DNA of 64,000 nt from PZPK01 sp963974595. GTDB taxonomy: Bacteria; Pseudomonadota; Gammaproteobacteria; Pseudomonadales; Oleiphilaceae. A program made the translations under genes and the position numbers. The notes beneath the pieces were generated by a model. That model was not told where the DNA came from. It did not search any database and saw only the letters and a list, made by a program, of their open reading frames with translations. Where the stretch lies: positions 1-64,000 of the forward strand of contig CAXBDA010000003.1 of NCBI GenBank assembly GCA_963974595.1. The letters are read 5' to 3'. Within the stretch, counting starts at the first letter, position 1, and each line of letters opens with the position of its first letter. Shown one piece after another: positions 35,382 to 45,122 of this stretch.

Positions 35382-37175
35382 TTAATCATAACTTTCCCGA
35401 CAGAACTTTGTCCATATGCTTTGAAAGGTGCTTTCGAGCTCTTGAGTAAAACGTTTCTCGTCACATAGTACTGAACTTTTCATTTTTGATCTCAGGGTAG
35501 CTCTGAGAACCCTTAACTCATCCAGTTCATTGGCTTTTGTTTTGGCAAGTGCAATGTAGCCTTCAAGGTCGTGGGTAATATAGCTGTGTAAATCTATTCT
35601 CGAAAGAATACTCGCGCCCACGCGTGATGCATGGTTGTTACCGCTAAATGTTATAGAGGGTACGCCCATCCAGAGAGCTTCGAAGGTGGTGGTGGTGCCG
35701 TTATAAGGAAAAGGGTCAAGACCAATATCCACTTTGCTGTAATAGCTCATGTGATCAGTAGGGTTTGGCAAGAAGCCCAAGAGCGTTAGTCTATTTAATG
35801 CGATCCCGTTTTTTTTAAATAAAGCCTGGCAACTTTGTTTGGTGATTTTATCCGATAATTGATTAGATTTTATGATGAGCTTTGAATCGGGCACGGCTTT
35901 GAGTATATCAGACCAAGCACGTATCACCTCTGGCGTAACTTTGACATAGTTATTAAAACTGCCAAAGGTAATATAGCCGTTTTTATCATAGGGAATTTTT
36001 TCTGGAATAAGAAAATCATCCCTTCCCCGGTAGCACAAAAAACCATCTTTTAAGCGTATTAACGTTTCTGAATTGAATTTATCAGAGTCGCCAATGGGGT
36101 CTGCAATGTTATCGGTAATGCGGTAATCAATCGCACTTAAGCCCGAGGTATTTGGATAACCTAGCCAGCTTACTTGAACTGGTGCGGGTTTGCGTGCAAA
36201 TACCCCTAAACGGTTGTTTGCAGAGTGCCCGGCTAAATCCACCAGAATATCAATTTTATCCTCAAATACTTTATCGGCTAATTGCTCGTCAGATAAGCTG
36301 GCTACGTTTTGCCAATGATCGACATAGGATCTTAAGCGCTTATTGGTGGGATCAGATTTTGTATTGTTATAGTAAGCGAATATTTCATATTTTTTCTTAT
36401 CATGCTCTTTTAGCAGAGGTTCTACAAAATAAGCGACGGAATGATTATGTAGATCGGGAGAAATATAGCCTATGTTGAGTTTGGCTTGTTGTGCATGCCT
36501 GTCCGTAAAGGCGTAATCCCCTTTGGTGTGGGCCTTGAGATAGGACTCTTCCCACTGTTTGTGTTTTTGAAATATGCTTTCCGGGGGGATATTGGCGTTA
36601 TAGTTCAGAGCCAAGAGTAAGTTAGAATAGACGGCCGTTAAGCTTGGGTCGATAGCAATCGCCTTTTCTAAAGCGTCAGTGGCAAGAGCCATCTGGCCAG
36701 ATTCTTTATATACATTGCCTAAGTTCGCCCAAATAGTCGGGGATTCATTATGAGTATATAAGGCCTTTTTGAAGCACTGAATGGCCTCTTGATACTGATT
36801 ATTCTTTTTGAATACTAAGCCCAGATTATTCAGCGCTTCAATGAAGTCAGGCTTTAATTTGATGGCTTTCTGATAACTCTTAATGGCTTTTTCGCTTGCG
36901 CCTGTTTTATCAAGAATTCCACCCAGAATATAATGCCGTTGTGAGTTTTTAGGATCAATAGCAATAGCATTGCCAAGCAATTGAGCCGCAGCTTTATTGT
37001 GACCAAATTCATGCGCAATTAAGCCTAAGAATTGATTAGCGTCGGGGTGTCTGGGGTCGATGCTCAGAACTTGCTGATAGAGTTTCTCGGCTTGTGCCAT
37101 ATCACCTTTTTGATGATATGCATAAGCTGATTGCATCAGTTGAAGAACACTATTTTGGTGTGTAGATAGAGCCAT
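35382..37175 (-). CDS. TPR protein with O-GlcNAc-transferase-like (GT41/SPINDLY) domain
   Basis: A 597-residue protein. Residues about 5-200 hold five to six tetratricopeptide repeats, for example PDFIEALNNLGLVFKKNNQY. Residues about 225-590 form a GT41 glycosyltransferase domain. It shows IGYISPDLHNHSVAYF, ILVDLAGHSANNRLGVFARKPAP, QVSWLGYPNTSG and PYNGTTTTFEALWMGVP. Bacterial members glycosylate proteins, including flagellins and adhesins; no such target is nearby. The ATG at 37175 is preferred to a TTG 6 bp upstream. It follows apbC on the same strand at 55 bp, so co-transcription is possible. Confidence 0.9.
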   Translation of the reverse strand: MALSTHQNSVLQLMQSAYAYHQKGDMAQAEKLYQQVLSIDPRHPDANQFLGLIAHEFGHNKAAAQLLGNAIAIDPKNSQRHYILGGILDKTGASEKAIKSYQKAIKLKPDFIEALNNLGLVFKKNNQYQEAIQCFKKALYTHNESPTIWANLGNVYKESGQMALATDALEKAIAIDPSLTAVYSNLLLALNYNANIPPESIFQKHKQWEESYLKAHTKGDYAFTDRHAQQAKLNIGYISPDLHNHSVAYFVEPLLKEHDKKKYEIFAYYNNTKSDPTNKRLRSYVDHWQNVASLSDEQLADKVFEDKIDILVDLAGHSANNRLGVFARKPAPVQVSWLGYPNTSGLSAIDYRITDNIADPIGDSDKFNSETLIRLKDGFLCYRGRDDFLIPEKIPYDKNGYITFGSFNNYVKVTPEVIRAWSDILKAVPDSKLIIKSNQLSDKITKQSCQALFKKNGIALNRLTLLGFLPNPTDHMSYYSKVDIGLDPFPYNGTTTTFEALWMGVPSITFSGNNHASRVGASILSRIDLHSYITHDLEGYIALAKTKANELDELRVLRATLRSKMKSSVLCDEKRFTQELESTFQSIWTKFCRESYD

Positions 37176-37230
37176 AGTCAATCCAAATTACCGTACTTTT
37201 GTTTTTTTGTTTCTAATTAAGTCTGCCTGA

Positions 37231-38328
37231 TTAAAGGTTATTAATCGATATGTTCGGGAAACTATGGCGTGTGTCAATTGGCTTCTGAGAGATCAAAGCG
37301 GACACTTTTCGTGCAATGTCCCTATAAAGGTGTGCAACTTCACTATCGGGTTCGGCTACAACGGTTGGTTTGCCTGCATCAGTTTGTTCACGAATTGTCT
37401 TGTGTAAGGGCATTTCACCCAATACTTCCGTATCATAGGCTTGTGCAATACGATGACCGCCACCTTCACCGAATAGGGGTTCATGATGACCGCAATGACT
37501 ACAAATATGCACGCTCATGTTTTCAATCACACCCAAGACATCAATATCAACCTTGCGGAACATCTCAATACCTTTTTTGCAGTCGAGTAAGGCGATGTCT
37601 TGAGGTGTAGTGACAATGATTGCGCCAGTCACAGGAATGCGTTGAGCCAAGGTTAACTGGACATCACCGGTACCTGGTGGTAAATCGACAACCAAATAGT
37701 CCAGATTGCTCCATTTGGTTTGGGTGACGAGCTGCAAAAGAGCGCCGCTCACCTTCGGGCCACGCCAAACCATAGGGGTATTATTATCCACTAAAAATGC
37801 CATGGAATTGGCCTCTATGCCATGAGCCGGAATCGGGATAAACCATTTTCCATCGGCTGTTTCAGGGCGCTGGCCGTCTGGAATGCCAAGCATCATACCC
37901 ATGCTTGGGCCGTAAATGTCAGCATCAATAATGCCAACACGAGCGCCTTCTTGTGCCAATGCCAAGGCAAAATTTACAGCGGTGGTACTTTTGCCGACAC
38001 CGCCTTTTCCAGAGGCAATGGCAATAATATTTTTGACGCCATCTATGCTTTTAATTTCGTTCTGCGCGATATGAACGGCTATTTTGCTAGAAATATTAAT
38101 CTCAACTGACTCGACTCCATCAACATATTCAAGGTTGGTTTCAATAATTTGTTTAATGCCGCCCATCAAACCATTACAGGCATAAGGCATTTCAATATTG
38201 ACAAGGATTTTGCCATGTTCGCACTCTAGTTTTTTAATCGCGTTTAAAGAGAATAAGTCTTGGTTCAGATAAGGATCGCGATACACTTTAATCGCATCGT
38301 CTAATTCTGTTTTATTGACGTTTGACAT
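37231..38328 (-). CDS. apbC: Iron-sulfur cluster carrier ATPase ApbC (Mrp)
   Basis: A 365-residue P-loop protein that carries and delivers Fe-S clusters. A short MIP18/DUF59-like N-terminal domain (about residues 1-95) is followed by a Mrp/NBP35 ATPase. The ATPase has the deviant Walker A GKGGVGKSTTAVN and the cluster-binding CSHC in NMSVHICSHCGHHEPLFG. The ATG at 38328 with GGAGTG just upstream is preferred to a GTG 6 bp earlier. It is divergent from metG, a conserved arrangement, and rnf cluster proteins encoded next door need Fe-S clusters. Confidence 0.95.
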   Translation of the reverse strand: MSNVNKTELDDAIKVYRDPYLNQDLFSLNAIKKLECEHGKILVNIEMPYACNGLMGGIKQIIETNLEYVDGVESVEINISSKIAVHIAQNEIKSIDGVKNIIAIASGKGGVGKSTTAVNFALALAQEGARVGIIDADIYGPSMGMMLGIPDGQRPETADGKWFIPIPAHGIEANSMAFLVDNNTPMVWRGPKVSGALLQLVTQTKWSNLDYLVVDLPPGTGDVQLTLAQRIPVTGAIIVTTPQDIALLDCKKGIEMFRKVDIDVLGVIENMSVHICSHCGHHEPLFGEGGGHRIAQAYDTEVLGEMPLHKTIREQTDAGKPTVVAEPDSEVAHLYRDIARKVSALISQKPIDTRHSFPNISINNL

Positions 38329-38334
38329 AATCAC

Positions 38335-38699
38335 TCCGGACGCTGTTCTGGCAGTTTTTTAAAGGACGGGAAAGTTGCTTGTCTGTTGAAAGAGCTGGGC
38401 ATTCTACCTGATTTTTTTGAAGCGATATATCTTCGTATTAAGAAGGCATTATTTACAGTGCTTGAGTAAAAGAAATCCAAGATTCTTATGAAAAGCTTTG
38501 TATAGGCGGTTTGCTTCCTTTTTCGCCTGGGAACCGGCATATTTTTTATAAAACACGGTGATTTAATACCCGCTTAGGATGAAAATTGTCCAATAACTAG
38601 GTATCATTGCGCCGGTTTTGGCTGCGTAGCAGTAAGTTTAGATTTAACCTTGTTTATGATGGGGTTTGGTTTTTAAAAAGTTCAAACAAAAGAGTTGAG
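38335..38699. other. Divergent promoter region between apbC and metG
   Basis: About 370 bases without a supportable gene. Two frames run into the flanking genes (a minus-strand frame at 38331-38540, and an upstream in-frame extension of metG from 38607), but neither has family support. No riboswitch-like structure was recognised. The region must hold both promoters. Confidence 0.45.
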
Positions 38700-40754
38700 A
38701 TGTCTGTGCGAAAAATACTGGTTACGAGTGCCCTGCCTTATGCCAACGGTCCGATCCATTTAGGTCATATGTTGGAATACATTCAAACGGACATCTGGGT
38801 ACGTTTTCAGAAATTACGTGGTCAAACCTGTACTTATGTCTGTGCTGATGATGCCCATGGTACGGCCATTATGTTGCGCGCAGAAAAAGAAGGTATCACC
38901 TCTGAACAATTAATTGATCGAATCAGTGCGGAGCACCAGCAAGACTTCGCTGATTTCCAGGTCGCCTTTGATAATTATTATTCAACGCATTCTTCTGAAA
39001 ACCAAAGCCTAGCAAGTGGTATTTATGAAGCCTGTTTAGCGAAGGGTAAAATTTCCTCGCGATCGATTACCCAAGCTTTTGACCCGGAAAAACAATTATT
39101 CCTAGCTGATCGCTTTGTGAAAGGCACTTGTCCAAAGTGTAAAAGTGAAGATCAGTATGGTGATAACTGCGAAGTGTGTAGCGCAACCTATTCGCCTATG
39201 GAATTAATCAATCCAAAATCGGCCATTTCCGGTGCGACACCCGTTGAAAAGGACTCAGAACATTTCTTTTTCAAACTAGCTGACTTTACTGAATTCTTAA
39301 AAGAATGGACGCGCAGCGGTACCCTTCAACCGCAGATTGCCAACAAACTATCAGAATGGCTGGATTCAGGTTTGCAAGAGTGGGATATCAGCCGTGATGC
39401 ACCTTACTTCGGTTTTGAAATCCCGAATCAGCCAGGTAAATATTTTTATGTTTGGCTGGATGCGCCTGTGGGTTATATGGCGAGTTTCAAGAACTTATGC
39501 GACCAGCGTGACGATTTGGATTTTGATGAATACTGGAAAGCCGGTTCAGAGACCGAGCTTTATCATTTTATCGGTAAAGACATCATTAATTTCCACGCTT
39601 TATTTTGGCCCGCCATGCTGAGTTGCGCCGACTACCGAACACCCACGGGTGTTCATGCGCATGGTTTTGTGACGGTGAATGGCAAGAAAATGTCCAAGTC
39701 ACGCGGAACCTTCATCAAAGCACGTACTTACTTAGAGCACTTGAATCCTGAATATTTACGTTATTACTTTGCCGCGAAACTGACGAGTCATGTTGATGAT
39801 TTGGATTTGAATCTGGATGATTTTGCTCAGCGGGTAAATTCAGACTTAGTCGGTAAAGTTGTGAATATTGCGAGTCGATGTGCAGGCTTTATCACCAAAC
39901 GTTTTGATGGACGCTTGTCTGAAGACTGTTTAGAAACCGAGTTGCTGGCTAAGTTTACTGATGCGGGTGATGAAATCGCTGTTTTTTATGAAGCGAGGGA
40001 ATTTGCTAAAGCTATCCGTAAAATTATGGAATTGGCGGATCTAGCAAACCAGTATATTGATGAAAAAGCACCGTGGGTGATCGCCAAAGAAGAAGGCAAA
40101 GAGGCAGAGCTTCAGCAGATTTGCTCCAATGGCATTAATATGTTCCGTCAGTTGATGACCTATTTAGCCCCCGTTTTACCAGCGATGACTGAAAAAGCAC
40201 AAGACTTCCTAAATGTCAGCTTAAATTGGGATGCGCGCACCGAGCTTTTACTAGGTCATGAGATTTCCAAATTCAAACCAATGATGACGCGTGTCGAAAT
40301 GGATAAAATCAATGCCATGGTCGAAGCGTCTAAAGAGGCGGTCGCTGAAGAAATGCAGTTAGGTAAAAAAGCAGAGAAGACAACTGAAAAAGATGAGAAT
40401 GCTTCACCTTCAGTCGAGCCGATTGCCGCAGAAATAGAATTCGATGATTTCGCTAAAGTCGATTTGCGGGTGGCTTTAATTAAACATGCCGAGCATGTCG
40501 AAGGCGCTAAGAAATTACTTAAACTGACGCTGGATTTAGGTTTTGCTGAAAAGCAGGTGTTTTCAGGTATTAAGTCTGCTTATCAGCCTGAAGACTTAAT
40601 TGGCAAAATGACCGTGCTAGTGGCGAATCTAAAACCTCGGAAAATGAAGTTCGGCATGTCAGAAGGCATGGTGTTAGCGGCTGGCCCTGGCGGGAAAGAT
40701 ATTTGGTTATTAGAACCGCATAGCGGTGCTCAGCCAGGTATGAGAATTATGTAA
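38700..40754 (+). CDS. metG: Methionyl-tRNA synthetase MetG
   Basis: MetG charges tRNA-Met. The 684 residues from the ATG at 38700 (MSVRKILVTSALPYANG) carry the HIGH signature as HLGH. The zinc knuckle CPKCKSEDQYGDNCEVC and the KMSKS motif (residues 330-334) are also present. The C-terminal OB-fold tRNA-binding domain covers about residues 580-684. An in-frame start at 38607 would add 31 residues that are not family-like. It is 52 bp upstream of rnfA, which is a known neighbourhood. Confidence 0.97.
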   Translation: MSVRKILVTSALPYANGPIHLGHMLEYIQTDIWVRFQKLRGQTCTYVCADDAHGTAIMLRAEKEGITSEQLIDRISAEHQQDFADFQVAFDNYYSTHSSENQSLASGIYEACLAKGKISSRSITQAFDPEKQLFLADRFVKGTCPKCKSEDQYGDNCEVCSATYSPMELINPKSAISGATPVEKDSEHFFFKLADFTEFLKEWTRSGTLQPQIANKLSEWLDSGLQEWDISRDAPYFGFEIPNQPGKYFYVWLDAPVGYMASFKNLCDQRDDLDFDEYWKAGSETELYHFIGKDIINFHALFWPAMLSCADYRTPTGVHAHGFVTVNGKKMSKSRGTFIKARTYLEHLNPEYLRYYFAAKLTSHVDDLDLNLDDFAQRVNSDLVGKVVNIASRCAGFITKRFDGRLSEDCLETELLAKFTDAGDEIAVFYEAREFAKAIRKIMELADLANQYIDEKAPWVIAKEEGKEAELQQICSNGINMFRQLMTYLAPVLPAMTEKAQDFLNVSLNWDARTELLLGHEISKFKPMMTRVEMDKINAMVEASKEAVAEEMQLGKKAEKTTEKDENASPSVEPIAAEIEFDDFAKVDLRVALIKHAEHVEGAKKLLKLTLDLGFAEKQVFSGIKSAYQPEDLIGKMTVLVANLKPRKMKFGMSEGMVLAAGPGGKDIWLLEPHSGAQPGMRIM

Positions 40755-40806
40755 TTTTAATGCAATATTTTTTACAACAAAGTTATTTGGAGCACTTTAA
40801 AGCCTG

Positions 40807-41388
40807 ATGAGTGAATACCTGTTAATTTTAGTCAGTACCATATTAGTGAACAACTTCGTGTTGGTTCAGTTCTTGGGCTTGTGCCCGTTTATGGGGGTAT
40901 CCAACAAACTTGAAACGGCCATGGGCATGGGTTTGGCAACGACCTTTGTGCTGACGCTATCTTCTTTATGTAGTTATTTGGCTTTCACCTACCTTCTTCA
41001 GCCGCTTGGTTTGGAATATCTGCAAACTATTACCTTTATTTTGGTGATCGCCGTGGTTGTTCAATTTACTGAAATGGTAGTGCGTAAAACCAGCCCGGTG
41101 CTTTATCGGGTGCTTGGTATCTTTTTACCTCTTATTACCACGAATTGTGCGGTATTAGGTGTCGCCTTGCTCAATATCAAAAAACAAAATGGCTTTGTTG
41201 AATCAATTCTCTACGGCTTTGGTGCAGCGGTGGGGTTTTCGATGGTATTGATTTTATTTTCGGCCATGAGAGAGCGGATTGCAGTGGCTGACGTGCCCGC
41301 ACCGTTTAAAGGCTCTGCGATCGGGATGATTACTGCAGGCTTAATGTCACTTGCCTTTATGGGTTTTACGGGTTTGGTGAATATTTAA
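40807..41388 (+). CDS. rnfA: Electron transport complex subunit RnfA (RsxA)
   Basis: A 193-residue inner-membrane subunit of the ion-translocating ferredoxin:NAD oxidoreductase. Six hydrophobic helices are visible. LVNNFVLVQFLGLCPFMGVS and LPLITTNCAVLGVAL contain the conserved membrane cysteines that hold the Fe-S cluster shared with RnfE. It is the first gene of rnfABCDGE; rnfB follows 16 bp later. Besides energising NAD/ferredoxin exchange, the homologous Rsx complex resets SoxR. Confidence 0.96.
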   Translation: MSEYLLILVSTILVNNFVLVQFLGLCPFMGVSNKLETAMGMGLATTFVLTLSSLCSYLAFTYLLQPLGLEYLQTITFILVIAVVVQFTEMVVRKTSPVLYRVLGIFLPLITTNCAVLGVALLNIKKQNGFVESILYGFGAAVGFSMVLILFSAMRERIAVADVPAPFKGSAIGMITAGLMSLAFMGFTGLVNI

Positions 41389-41404
41389 TGGTGAACCTGA
41401 TCTT

Positions 41405-41995
41405 ATGAGTATAGTCTTCACAGCCATTCTGGCGCTGCTTGGTTTGGCGATCGTATTTGGGATTTTGCTGGGCTTTGCTGCGGTGCGTTTTAAAGTCGAA
41501 GGCAACCCCATTGTCGACCAGATTGACAGCCTTCTACCGCAAACCCAATGTGGTCAATGTGGTCATCCTGGTTGCCGCCCTTATGCTGAAGGTATTGCTG
41601 CTGGAGAAGAAATTAATAAGTGTCCACCGGGTGGTGAAGCAACGATTCAGGCTTTGGCTGATTTACTCGATGTTGAAGCACCTGCTTTAGATGCCGAACA
41701 CGGCGAAGAAAAACCGAAGACGGTTGCCGTTATTCGTGAAGACGAATGTATTGGTTGCACCAAGTGTATTCAAGCCTGCCCTATTGATGCCATTTTAGGT
41801 TCCGCCAAACATATGCATACTGTCATTGCATCTGAATGTACCGGTTGTGATTTATGCGTCGAGCCTTGTCCAGTCGACTGTATTGATATGGTGCCGGTTG
41901 ATAACGGCTTAGCTGCATGGCATTGGGATGCGCCTAAACCCTTGAATATTATTGCGACCGATTCAGCTTCTTACCATGGAGCAGAATCCGTATGA
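41405..41995 (+). CDS. rnfB: Electron transport complex subunit RnfB
   Basis: A 196-residue ferredoxin-like subunit. One N-terminal membrane anchor (residues about 5-27) is followed by a four-cysteine cluster domain with CGQCGHPGCRPYAEGI. Two 4Fe-4S motifs, CIGCTKCIQACP and CTGCDLCVEPCP, complete it. It passes electrons towards the membrane subunits. Its stop codon overlaps the rnfC start codon (ATGA). Confidence 0.97.
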   Translation: MSIVFTAILALLGLAIVFGILLGFAAVRFKVEGNPIVDQIDSLLPQTQCGQCGHPGCRPYAEGIAAGEEINKCPPGGEATIQALADLLDVEAPALDAEHGEEKPKTVAVIREDECIGCTKCIQACPIDAILGSAKHMHTVIASECTGCDLCVEPCPVDCIDMVPVDNGLAAWHWDAPKPLNIIATDSASYHGAESV

Positions 41996-44073
41996 CGATG
42001 CAAGAAATAATACCGACCTGCTCCGTGGATATTTTTGATTTCCATGGCGGTATTCACCCAGAAGAGCATAAAACCGATTCCAATCAACAGCCCATTCGTC
42101 TGTTGGGCTTGCCACCTAAGCTAATATTGCCCTTAAAACAGCATATTGGGGCAGCGAGTAAACTGCATGTTGAGGTGGGTCAAAAAGTATTGAAGGGGCA
42201 AAAACTTGCTGATGCAGATGGCCCTTTTAGCGTGGCTTTACATGCACCCACTTCAGGAAGTGTTGTGGCGATCGATGATCAGTTAATTGCCCACCCTTCG
42301 GGTCAGACGGATTGCTGTATTAGCTTAATTCCGGATGGCGAGGATAAATGGTGCGAGCTTCATCCTTGTGAAGATTACCAGCAACTGAGTGCCAGTGAGA
42401 TTCAAACTAAAGTCAGTGAAGCGGGTATTGCGGGTATGGGTGGTGCGGGCTTCCCGACAGCGATTAAGCTAGCACCGTCCAATTTAACGAATATTGATAC
42501 CCTGATTTTAAACGCTGCCGAGTGTGAGCCTTATATCACCGCCGACGATCGTCTCTTGCAAGAGCGCGCTGGCGATGTCGTCGCGGGGCTTGACATTCTT
42601 ATACAGGTCTTAGGTGTGCATCAGTGTTTAATTGGCATTGAGGACAACAAGCCAGAAGCGATTCAAGCCTTGAGAAAAGCCTTAGCTGGAAAGAATATCC
42701 GGTTATGTGTGATGCCCACGAAATATCCCTCTGGTGGTGAAAAACAGCTAATTAAACTGCTTACAAATAAAGAAGTGCCAAGCGGCAGGATTCCAGCAGA
42801 TATCGGCATCGTTTGTCAGAATGTGGCAACGGTTGCCGCGATTTACCGTGCAGTTCGTTTCGGTGAGCCTTTGATCTCACGCGTTACCACGCTGACCGGA
42901 GAGCAAATAGCGGAACGGGGTAATGTCGAAGTTCTTTTAGGCACGCCCATTGATTGGATGCTCAAGCAAGTTAACTATCAATCAGCCAAAGTGGAACGCT
43001 TGATTATGGGCGGGCCGATGATGGGCTTCACCTTATTGCATTCGGACGTGCCGGTGGTGAAAACAACCAACTGTATTTTAGCGCCCGGCCCCAAAGAATT
43101 GCCTTTAGCGCCACCTGCACAAGCCTGTATTCGTTGTGGTTTATGTGCCGATGCCTGTCCGGCTGAATTATTGCCACAACAGTTATATTGGTTTTCTCGT
43201 GCAGAAGAATATGAAAAAGCCGAGCATCACAATTTATTCGATTGCATCGAGTGTGGTGCTTGCTCTTATGTCTGCCCAAGCGCTATTCCTTTGGTTCAAT
43301 ACTACCGACATTCAAAAGGCATGATAAAACAACAGCGTGAAAACCAGCTAAAGTCGGATCAGGCGAGAGAACGTTTTGAAGCAAGGCAACAACGTCTAGA
43401 GAGAGAGCTGGCAGAAAAAGCAGCGAAGCGAAAACAACGGGCTGAAGCAGCAGCCAAAGCCCAGGCAGCAAAATTGGCGGAAGCTGAAAAAGAGCCAAAT
43501 CCAGCAGTAAATTCGGTACCCAAGGCTGTTATTCAAGAGGCTATAGATCGTGTTAGTGCAAAACAAACACTCGCGGCAGAAAAAGTAGACCTTGCTGAAT
43601 TGAAATTAGCGTGGGATAAAGCCCAAGCCAAACTCGATAAAATGTTCGATGCCTTGGATGATGCAAAAGCAAATAATCCTGAACAAGTCGACAAGCTAAA
43701 GCGCGCAGTCGAAAAAAATCAAATGCGTGTTAATCAAGCTAAGACTGCTTGGCAGAAAGCAGAGAAAGAGCAGCTAAGCCAAGAGTCAGCTCTCTCTCAA
43801 ACCAACTCAGCTGAAATTGCTCAAGCCAGTGTTGCTAAAGGTAAAGAAAAACCAGATTTAGCAGCGCTCGCGTTGGCACTTGAAAAAGCACAATCGAAAC
43901 TAGTTAAAATGGAAGATGCCTTGGCGCAAGCGGCTGACGATCAAAAAGAGAAATTGACGCGTGCTGTTGATAAAAACAAGGTACGCGTTGAAGCCGCTAA
44001 AGAGACATTAGAAGAGGCTAAACAGCAAGCTAATATTGACTCACGAGATCAAGCAGATGGTGGAAAATCTTAA
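41992..44073 (+). CDS. rnfC: Electron transport complex subunit RnfC with duplicated C-terminal helical repeat
   Basis: A 693-residue peripheral subunit that binds NADH and FMN. The N-terminal domain includes GIAGMGGAGFPTAIKL and the NAAECEPYITADDRL segment. Two 4Fe-4S motifs follow, CIRCGLCADACP and CIECGACSYVCP. Beyond residue about 450 is a long alanine/lysine-rich helical extension. It contains two related blocks of about 60 residues (nt 43588-43770 and 43855-44030). Such repeats are common in gammaproteobacterial RnfC and vary in number. It ends on the start codon of rnfD. Confidence 0.96.
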   Translation: MTMQEIIPTCSVDIFDFHGGIHPEEHKTDSNQQPIRLLGLPPKLILPLKQHIGAASKLHVEVGQKVLKGQKLADADGPFSVALHAPTSGSVVAIDDQLIAHPSGQTDCCISLIPDGEDKWCELHPCEDYQQLSASEIQTKVSEAGIAGMGGAGFPTAIKLAPSNLTNIDTLILNAAECEPYITADDRLLQERAGDVVAGLDILIQVLGVHQCLIGIEDNKPEAIQALRKALAGKNIRLCVMPTKYPSGGEKQLIKLLTNKEVPSGRIPADIGIVCQNVATVAAIYRAVRFGEPLISRVTTLTGEQIAERGNVEVLLGTPIDWMLKQVNYQSAKVERLIMGGPMMGFTLLHSDVPVVKTTNCILAPGPKELPLAPPAQACIRCGLCADACPAELLPQQLYWFSRAEEYEKAEHHNLFDCIECGACSYVCPSAIPLVQYYRHSKGMIKQQRENQLKSDQARERFEARQQRLERELAEKAAKRKQRAEAAAKAQAAKLAEAEKEPNPAVNSVPKAVIQEAIDRVSAKQTLAAEKVDLAELKLAWDKAQAKLDKMFDALDDAKANNPEQVDKLKRAVEKNQMRVNQAKTAWQKAEKEQLSQESALSQTNSAEIAQASVAKGKEKPDLAALALALEKAQSKLVKMEDALAQAADDQKEKLTRAVDKNKVRVEAAKETLEEAKQQANIDSRDQADGGKS

Positions 44074-45122
44074 TGGCATTACTCTCTATTAGCTCACCAC
44101 ATAGCAAAGGGCCGCAACGTACCTCACTCATGATGCGTTGGGTGGTTGCGATGACAATTCCCGGATTGATCGCACAAACCATTTTTTTTGGCTGGGGTAA
44201 TCTGCACAATGTTTTGTGGTGTTCACTGGTTGCTCTTGCCAGCGAAGCGATCATTTTAAAAATTCGTCAACGCCCGATTGCATTCTATTTAAATGATTAC
44301 AGTGCCTTAGTGACAGGAGTTCTGCTAGGTTTGGCTTTACCGCCATTTGCACCTTGGTGGGTATCTTTTATTGCGACTGCCTTCGCCATCATCTTTGCTA
44401 AGCATTTATATGGAGGCATGGGTTATAACCCCTTCAACCCTGCGATGGTGGGTTATGCCTTGGTACTTGTTTCTTTTCCGGTTGCGATGACTACAAATTG
44501 GGCTACGCCCTTAAATTTACTTGAACAGGGCGCTTCAATAGCTGATACCTTTGCAAAAATATGGTCAGAAACGGCCTTGCCGGATGCCTTTACCGGAGCC
44601 ACCCCACTTGATACTTATAAGCACGAAATAGCCCACTCACTGTCCGATGAGGTTTTTCAAGCACCGGTGTTTGGTCGTTTTTATGCGCTAGGGTGGGAAT
44701 GGGTGAATCTAGCATTTCTAGCTGGTGGTTTGGTCTTGCTCGCACTCAAAGTGATTCCTTGGCAAACCCCAGTGGGCGTACTCTTGGGTTTGGCGATACC
44801 TGCGATGATATTAGGTTGGGATGCAGATCAAAGTGCACCGTTTATGCTGCATATGCTGGCGGGTGCGACGATGCTCAGCGCCTTCTTCATTGCAACTGAT
44901 CCTGTGACCTCCTGTACGACAGCGCGTGGGCGTTTGGTGTTTGGTCTCGGTGTCGGTATGTTTGCCTATATTATCCGTCGTTACGGTAGTTACCCAGATG
45001 CTTTCGCCTTTGCCGTATTATTGATGAATTTTGCTGCGCCACTGATTGATGTGTATACCCAGCCCAGAACCTACGGTCACACGAAAGCACAGCGTGGCCC
45101 TAAAGCGAAAGAGAGGCCTTAA
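44073..45122 (+). CDS. rnfD: Electron transport complex subunit RnfD
   Basis: A 349-residue multi-helix membrane flavoprotein. Its flavinylation-type site FTGATPLD places the FMN-bearing threonine at Thr177. MGYNPFNPAMVGYALV and FIATDPVTSCTT are further family motifs. It pairs with RnfG in the membrane electron path. The start overlaps the rnfC stop and its own stop overlaps the rnfG start, so translation is coupled. Confidence 0.96.
   Translation: MALLSISSPHSKGPQRTSLMMRWVVAMTIPGLIAQTIFFGWGNLHNVLWCSLVALASEAIILKIRQRPIAFYLNDYSALVTGVLLGLALPPFAPWWVSFIATAFAIIFAKHLYGGMGYNPFNPAMVGYALVLVSFPVAMTTNWATPLNLLEQGASIADTFAKIWSETALPDAFTGATPLDTYKHEIAHSLSDEVFQAPVFGRFYALGWEWVNLAFLAGGLVLLALKVIPWQTPVGVLLGLAIPAMILGWDADQSAPFMLHMLAGATMLSAFFIATDPVTSCTTARGRLVFGLGVGMFAYIIRRYGSYPDAFAFAVLLMNFAAPLIDVYTQPRTYGHTKAQRGPKAKERP

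Noticed and set aside
38331..38540. 69-residue minus-strand frame upstream of apbC
   Set aside because: It overlaps the apbC start, has no ribosome site and no recognisable motif; it is probably promoter sequence.
38607..38699. 31-residue N-terminal extension of metG
   Set aside because: The family starts just before the ILVTSALPYANG strand; the extension has no ribosome site or similarity.
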